Shown: one piece after another, positions 5,697 to 9,057 of the stretch
Layout of the letters: each line of letters begins with the position of its first letter
Numbering within the stretch: position 1 is the stretch's first letter
Source of the DNA: Thermodesulfobacteriota bacterium
GTDB lineage: Bacteria > Desulfobacterota > Desulfocorpusculales > Desulfocorpusculum
Assembly: GCA_028275295.1 (NCBI GenBank)
Contig: JAPWUY010000042.1
Span: 1-9,057 of the forward strand
Direction: 5' to 3'
Length of the DNA: 9,057 bases
The notes under the pieces: model-generated
Databases searched by the model: none
The model's input: the letters and a program-made list of their open reading frames with translations, nothing else
What the model was told of the DNA's origin: nothing
Position numbers and translations under genes: made by a program

Positions 5697-6909
5697 GGCC
5701 AGGGGCCCGTTCCTCAAAACCCAAGAGGGGGAGACCCTCTTGGATCTCACAAGCGGCCTCGGGGTATTGCCATTGGGCCATGGGGATCCCAGGATCTGGG
5801 AGGCCATCTCGCATCAGGCCCAGAGACTCGTCCACCAGTGCTCCCATGTGATCCTTCACAGACCCTATCTGGAACTCTGCGGGAGGATATCGAGAGCCGT
5901 GCCCATGGAAAAGGGGGCCAAGGTGTTCCTGTGCAATTCAGGAGCGGAGGCCGTGGAGTGGGCCATAAGGGTTGCCAGGGCGGCGACGGGGAGGCCAGCC
6001 GTTGTGGGATTCCATGGAGGATACCACGGAAGGACCCATTTGACCTCCACCTTGACTGGGAGGGCCAAGCCTTACAGGAAAGGCGGGCAGCCCTTGGCAC
6101 AAGATGTCCATCACATCCCCTTTCCCTATTGCTACAGGTGTCCGTGGGGGAGATCTCCCGAGGGGTGTGCCCAGATCTGCAGGGAGGGGCTAGAGAGGTT
6201 CTTCTTGGTGGAAAGACCGCCGGAAGAGGTGGCCGCGGTGGTCGTGGAGCCCATCCAGGGGGAGGGTGGGGTCGTGGTTCCACCCTCAGGCTTCATCCCA
6301 TGGCTCGGGCAAGTTTGCAGAGAAAATGGGATCCTCTTGATAGTGGATGAGGTCCAAACTGGACTAGGAAGAACAGGGCCCCTGTTCGCCATCGAGGGCG
6401 AGGGTGTCGAGCCCGACATAATGATCCTGGGGAAGGCCCTGGGGGGTGGGATCCCCCTCGCAGCGGTCGTGGGAAGAGGGGAGGTCATGGATTCCGTCCC
6501 GCCAAGCGGCTTCGGTAGCACCTTCGGGGGGAACCCCCTGGGGTGCGCAGCCGGCTGCAGGCTATTGGAGATCCTGGAGGGGGGCATGGTCCCGGATGCT
6601 CCAAAGAGGATAGAGGGCTTGATCTCCAAAAGGACGGAGATCTGGAGAGCCAAAGTGGAGTGGCTCGGAGATGTGAGGGGAAGGGGGGCCATGTGGGGCC
6701 TCGAACTCGTGGAAGACAGGGAGAAGAAGACGGCCTCTCCTTCTCTGGCTAGGAGGCTCGTGCAAAAGTGCAGGGAGAAGGGGGTTATGGTGATCTCAGG
6801 TGGGCTATATCGAAACGTGGTCAGGCTCCTTCCGCCTCTGTCCATGTCCCAGGAGGAGATGGGTCTGGCCCTGGACAAGATAGAGGAGGCCTTGGGGGAG
6901 ATCCCATGA
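5638..6909 (+). CDS. Class III PLP-dependent aminotransferase (GabT/ornithine-type; epimerase possible)
   Basis: A fold-type I PLP enzyme of 423 residues, normal for the 4-aminobutyrate / acetylornithine aminotransferase family. The N-terminal strand has FLKTQEGETLLDLTSGLGVLPLGHGDP (about 22-48). The cofactor phosphate-binding loop is NSGAEA (100-105). HGGYHG (126-131) supplies the aromatic residue that stacks on PLP. VEPIQGEGG, DEVQTGLGRTG (D237 pairs with the PLP ring nitrogen, Q240) and ILGKALGGG (K266, Schiff-base lysine) follow, then the FGSTFGGNPLGCAAG loop. All catalytic residues are present. It carries the PYCYRCPWG...C...C insertion (C165, C168, C177, C181) found in a GabT-like subgroup that includes archaeal enzymes and amino-acid racemases/epimerases. 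It could therefore make an omega-amino group from an aldehyde or keto acid, or supply a D-amino acid; the sequence does not decide. GTG 5611 is an alternative start. The gene overlaps the previous one by 59 nt and the next by 4 nt (ATGA). Confidence 0.93.
   Translation: MISNLIPKGLYTFHRGIAVEARGPFLKTQEGETLLDLTSGLGVLPLGHGDPRIWEAISHQAQRLVHQCSHVILHRPYLELCGRISRAVPMEKGAKVFLCNSGAEAVEWAIRVARAATGRPAVVGFHGGYHGRTHLTSTLTGRAKPYRKGGQPLAQDVHHIPFPYCYRCPWGRSPEGCAQICREGLERFFLVERPPEEVAAVVVEPIQGEGGVVVPPSGFIPWLGQVCRENGILLIVDEVQTGLGRTGPLFAIEGEGVEPDIMILGKALGGGIPLAAVVGRGEVMDSVPPSGFGSTFGGNPLGCAAGCRLLEILEGGMVPDAPKRIEGLISKRTEIWRAKVEWLGDVRGRGAMWGLELVEDREKKTASPSLARRLVQKCREKGVMVISGGLYRNVVRLLPPLSMSQEEMGLALDKIEEALGEIP
5721..5743 (+). 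repeat. Perfect 9-bp inverted repeat early in the aminotransferase gene
   Basis: CCAAGAGGG (5721-5729) and CCCTCTTGG (5735-5743) are exact complements with a GGAGA loop. The left arm also occurs at 5603-5611, at the upstream gene junction, as part of an 11-nt direct repeat (5601-5611 and 5719-5729). The right arm could therefore pair with either copy. No T-run follows, so it is not an intrinsic terminator. It may be chance within coding sequence. Confidence 0.4.
6894..6900 (+). promoter_or_regulatory. Ribosome binding site fixing the AsnB-like start
   Basis: GGGGGAG lies 5 nt before the ATG at 6906. That ATG forms an ATGA overlap with the aminotransferase stop. This decides for the 572-residue form rather than the longer open frame from 6768, whose first 46 codons lie wholly inside the aminotransferase gene. 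Confidence 0.65.
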
Positions 6910-8624
6910 AAGGGCTCCTTCACGAGAGAGTGTTGGGGAAACTGGCACTCCGAGAAAAATGGGAGGACCAAAAAGAAGGAGGGATTCTATATCCTAGACT
7001 GAGAAAAGAGGGACTCCACCTGGAGCCCGCCTACAAGAAGGGCCAAGGGATCCTGGTCTCTGACGAGCTCGGAAGGTGCTCGGAGGGCAAGCCTCAGAAA
7101 GGAGGTTTTCCTCTCGAGCACCTCTTGGACGGCCTAGGAAGAGGGCAAAAGGCCCTTCTCGAGGATATCAGAGAGCCTTTCAGGTTTTTCTTCCTGGATT
7201 CCAGAAGTGGGACCTGGCTTCTTGCCAGATCTCCAGATGAGGCAAGACCCCTTTACTGGTCAGATGATGGGCAATCCTTGGCCTTCGCAGACACGGCCAG
7301 AGATGTCTTGGAGCTTAAGGGGATTCATCCTGAGCCTAACTGGGCCGCAATACCGGAGTATCTGGTATTCCAGGATGTGGCTGGCTCCAACACCTTGTTC
7401 AAGGGGGTGAAGTCCGTCCCTCCCGGAACCCTCTTCAAGGGAAGGTTGGGTGCGAAGAGGGTAGAGGAGGAAAGCCTCTGGTCAGGATGGCTCCAAGGGC
7501 TCAGAAAAGAAGCAATAGGGGATCCCAGGGAGGCCCTCCTGGGGGCCCTCGAGGCCATGATCTCGGAATTGGATGGAAGGGTGGGAATCTTCCTCTCCTC
7601 GGGTGTGGATTCTTCATTGATCGCCTGGGGCTTGAAGGAATTGGGGCTCGAGGAGATAGAGGCCCTCACAGTCACATGCCCCGGGTACCGTTATGATGAG
7701 GGACCGCAAGCACAGGCCCTGAGCGCTCAGCTCGGAATCTCCTGGACTCCCATCGTGCTCGAGCCTTCTCGATTCTCATTTGCGTGGAAGGAGGCGATAA
7801 GTTCCTCTCTCATGCCCATGGTGAGCACCAATCAGATTCCGTGGTGGCTCATGTGCGAGGAAGCGGCAAAGAGGGATCTCCTTTGTTGGTTTTCTGGAGA
7901 AGGGTGCGACAGCTGGACTTCTGGAGGCCACAAGGAGGAGGAGCTCAGGGAGCTCGAGGAAGCATCTTCCCTTGGCCCAGAGAACCTGGTATCCAAAGCC
8001 GTAAGGCCCAAGGCCCATCTTCTCAACGACCCGAGCAAGATAGAGGAGATATTGGAGGTGCCCCTGGATCTTTCAGCCAGATTCGCCACCTGGTCAGATT
8101 GCATGGAGACCATCCCCGACGGAACGATCAGGGATGTAGCCCTCCTGTATCATGTGAGGACAGTTGGCAGAAGGCTCTTGGAGAGGGCCTCCGTGGTTGC
8201 CTCGGCTCATGGAGTGGAGGTGAAGATGCCTTTCCTCCACAGAAGGTTTCTCCAATTTGCCGCATCGACCCCTTGGGACAAGAAGAACAAACCGGGCAGG
8301 AGCAAAAGTCCCCTCAAGGACCTTTGCCTCCGAGCTTTGGGAGAGGACATACCATCCAGAAGGAAGGTAGGATTCACATTCCCCCTGAGGACATGGATCA
8401 GGGACTCCTCGGAGCCATCCATCTCCGGCCTGAGGGAGGTGCTCCTGGAGCCGAGGACCCTGAGAAGGCCCATTTACAGATCCGAGATCGTCCATGAGTT
8501 GGATTTGAGGATCAAAGGGGTTTTGAGGCCCTGTGATTGGCTTCTTTGGAGTATCCTGAATCTCGAGCTCTGGCTCAGGGAGCTCGAGAGGCATGGCTGG
8601 CCTGGATGCTCCCTCCCTTTCTGA
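6906..8624 (+). CDS. Asparagine synthetase B-like amide synthetase lacking the N-terminal glutaminase cysteine
   Basis: A 572-residue member of the AsnB family, which adenylates a carboxylate (releasing PPi) and attacks it with an amine. The N-terminal half keeps an eroded Ntn-type region (FRFFFLDSRSGTWLLARSPDEARPLYW, about 97-123; SVPPGTLFKG, about 170-179). However, the protein begins MKGLL rather than MC, so no glutamine-hydrolysing cysteine nucleophile is present. The synthetase half has the PP-loop as FLSSGVDSS (229-237; usual form SGGxDSS). The second motif is FSGEGCDSW (329-337) in place of SGEGGDE. VKMPFLHRRFL and RRKVGFTFPLRTWI (K487, equivalent to the family's catalytic lysine) follow. 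Family knowledge: AsnB relatives without the cysteine include beta-lactam and carbapenam synthetases and lasso-peptide cyclases, which form amides with substrate amines. I infer that this one joins or cyclises a product of the neighbouring ligases, or uses free ammonia. The last 50 nt overlap the opposing gene. Confidence 0.88.
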   Translation: MKGLLHERVLGKLALREKWEDQKEGGILYPRLRKEGLHLEPAYKKGQGILVSDELGRCSEGKPQKGGFPLEHLLDGLGRGQKALLEDIREPFRFFFLDSRSGTWLLARSPDEARPLYWSDDGQSLAFADTARDVLELKGIHPEPNWAAIPEYLVFQDVAGSNTLFKGVKSVPPGTLFKGRLGAKRVEEESLWSGWLQGLRKEAIGDPREALLGALEAMISELDGRVGIFLSSGVDSSLIAWGLKELGLEEIEALTVTCPGYRYDEGPQAQALSAQLGISWTPIVLEPSRFSFAWKEAISSSLMPMVSTNQIPWWLMCEEAAKRDLLCWFSGEGCDSWTSGGHKEEELRELEEASSLGPENLVSKAVRPKAHLLNDPSKIEEILEVPLDLSARFATWSDCMETIPDGTIRDVALLYHVRTVGRRLLERASVVASAHGVEVKMPFLHRRFLQFAASTPWDKKNKPGRSKSPLKDLCLRALGEDIPSRRKVGFTFPLRTWIRDSSEPSISGLREVLLEPRTLRRPIYRSEIVHELDLRIKGVLRPCDWLLWSILNLELWLRELERHGWPGCSLPF

Positions 8625-9057
8625 GCTTTTCCTGGAGTTCCCTCAATCTTCCGCAGAGAACCCTGCAGGCTTGGATGGCAATTTTGGGAAATTGCCTCAT
8701 GATCTCCTCGAACTGGAACTTGTCCAGTTCCAGGACCTCGGTCTCTTCCACGGCCAGGACAGATGCAGACCTGGGCTCCCTGTCGAACAAGGACATCTCC
8801 CCGAAGAACTCACCGGGCCCGAGCTCTGCCAAAAATAGTTCTTGAGGGGTGCCCAAACCCTTTATCACTGACACCTTGCCTCTCAAAATCAGGAAAAGGG
8901 ACTCTCCAGGCTCGCCCTCCACTATTATGGTGGTGCCGGGGGAGTAGGTACCGTGGACCGCTATGGAGGCTATCGCTGCGAGCTCCCTGGTCTGGAGGTC
9001 GGCGAAGAGGGGCACCCTCTTCAGATGGATCATCTTTTCAGCGGTCCCCATCATAGG
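8575..9057 (-). CDS. Cyclic-nucleotide-binding (CRP-type cupin) domain protein, probably the C-terminal part of a larger protein
   Basis: The minus-strand frame is open from the window edge. Its first ATGs are at 9054 and 9051, giving 159 or 158 residues if it starts here. It holds one cyclic-nucleotide-binding beta-barrel. HLKRVPLFADL (10-20 from ATG 9054) is the usual entry helix, then VEGEPGESLFLILRGKVSV (45-63), and a well preserved phosphate-binding cassette FGEMSLFDREPRSASV (84-99) with the key Glu86, Arg95 and Ser96. A helix (about 116-146) follows, with no helix-turn-helix, so it is not a CRP/FNR transcription factor. The opening TAEKMIHLKRVPLF resembles the linker before cNMP domains that sit at the end of HEAT-repeat or nucleotide-transporter-like proteins. 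The true start may therefore lie beyond the window. It converges on the AsnB-like gene with a 50-nt tail-to-tail overlap and need not belong to the pathway. Confidence 0.85.
   Translation of the reverse strand, partial: PMMGTAEKMIHLKRVPLFADLQTRELAAIASIAVHGTYSPGTTIIVEGEPGESLFLILRGKVSVIKGLGTPQELFLAELGPGEFFGEMSLFDREPRSASVLAVEETEVLELDKFQFEEIMRQFPKIAIQACRVLCGRLRELQEKLRKGGSIQASHASRAP
8677..8696. repeat. Perfect 8-bp inverted repeat (hairpin A) past the operon end
   Basis: GGCAATTT (8677-8684), loop TGGG, AAATTGCC (8689-8696). It lies 52 nt after the stop of the plus-strand row and inside the coding part of the opposing gene. No T-run follows on the plus strand, so it is at best a weak terminator or 3' stabilising hairpin. 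Confidence 0.4.
8713..8733. repeat. Perfect 8-bp inverted repeat (hairpin B) past the operon end
   Basis: CTGGAACT (8713-8720), loop TGTCC, AGTTCCAG (8726-8733). It is the second exact hairpin, 16 nt after hairpin A, and also lies inside the opposing gene, where it encodes LELDKFQ. No U-tract follows. Confidence 0.4.

Noticed and set aside
6768..6905. Longer AsnB-like frame from 6768
   Set aside because: The extra 46 codons lie inside the conserved end of the aminotransferase. ATG 6906 has a ribosome binding site and an ATGA overlap.
6132..6971. 279-codon open frame on the minus strand
   Set aside because: It lies antisense to the well-supported aminotransferase. Its product is Ser/Pro/Thr-rich low-complexity sequence with no motif, as expected from purine-rich coding on the other strand.
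7784..8497. 237-codon open frame on the plus strand in another frame
   Set aside because: It lies wholly inside the AsnB-like gene, where the conserved motifs are in the other frame. Its product is Gly/Gln/Pro-rich with no recognisable domain.
1646..8624. Search for a ribosomal precursor peptide (lasso- or RiPP-like substrate for the AsnB-like enzyme)
   Set aside because: There is no free space between the genes and no short leader-core-like open frame with its own ribosome binding site. A precursor outside the window cannot be excluded.
1..9057. Very frequent GATC and GGATCC sites
   Set aside because: They arise naturally from common codon pairs here (GAG ATC, GGG ATC C, GAT CC). They are not clustered into an origin-like array.

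Overview
The window holds most of one long plus-strand gene row (positions 1 to 8624) and one minus-strand gene that meets it tail to tail (8575 to 9057). The DNA is moderately GC-rich. The coding strand is purine-rich, arginine is mostly AGG/AGA, and genes are packed with stop/start overlaps. This suggests a bacterium, possibly a thermophilic or anaerobic peptide user such as a member of Synergistota. That placement is a guess from codon habit and gene content, not from a marker gene.

Layout: (1) positions 1-633, the C-terminal two thirds of an OppD/DppD-type oligopeptide ABC ATPase; (2) 644-1633, its partner OppF/DppF, complete; (3) 1646-3094, an ATP-grasp ligase with canonical ECNPR metal-site residues; (4) 3097-4320, a second, unrelated-looking ATP-grasp ligase that resembles the L-amino-acid ligase (BacD/LAL) type; (5) 4299-5696, a third ligase that looks like a circularly permuted ATP-grasp (glutathionylspermidine-synthase-like fold); (6) 5638-6909, a class III PLP aminotransferase; (7) 6906-8624, an asparagine-synthetase-B-like protein without a visible glutaminase cysteine. 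On the other strand, 8575-9057 is a cyclic-nucleotide-binding (CRP-type) domain protein without a DNA-binding domain, probably the C-terminal end of a longer protein.

How they may work together: three different ATP-grasp ligases, an amino-group-transferring (or epimerising) PLP enzyme and an AsnB-like amide synthetase, all apparently translationally coupled, look like an assembly line for a small non-ribosomal peptide or amino-acid conjugate. No NRPS, carrier protein or ribosomal precursor peptide is visible. The co-directional Opp-type ATPases suggest that the product or its building blocks are moved by a peptide transporter whose other subunits lie upstream of the window. The individual enzyme families are reasonably clear from motifs. 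The product and the order of reactions are unknown and cannot be read from the sequence.

There is no gene-free stretch longer than about 12 bases inside the row. I see no rRNA, tRNA, CRISPR, insertion sequence or convincing promoter. The promoter of the row must lie upstream of position 1.
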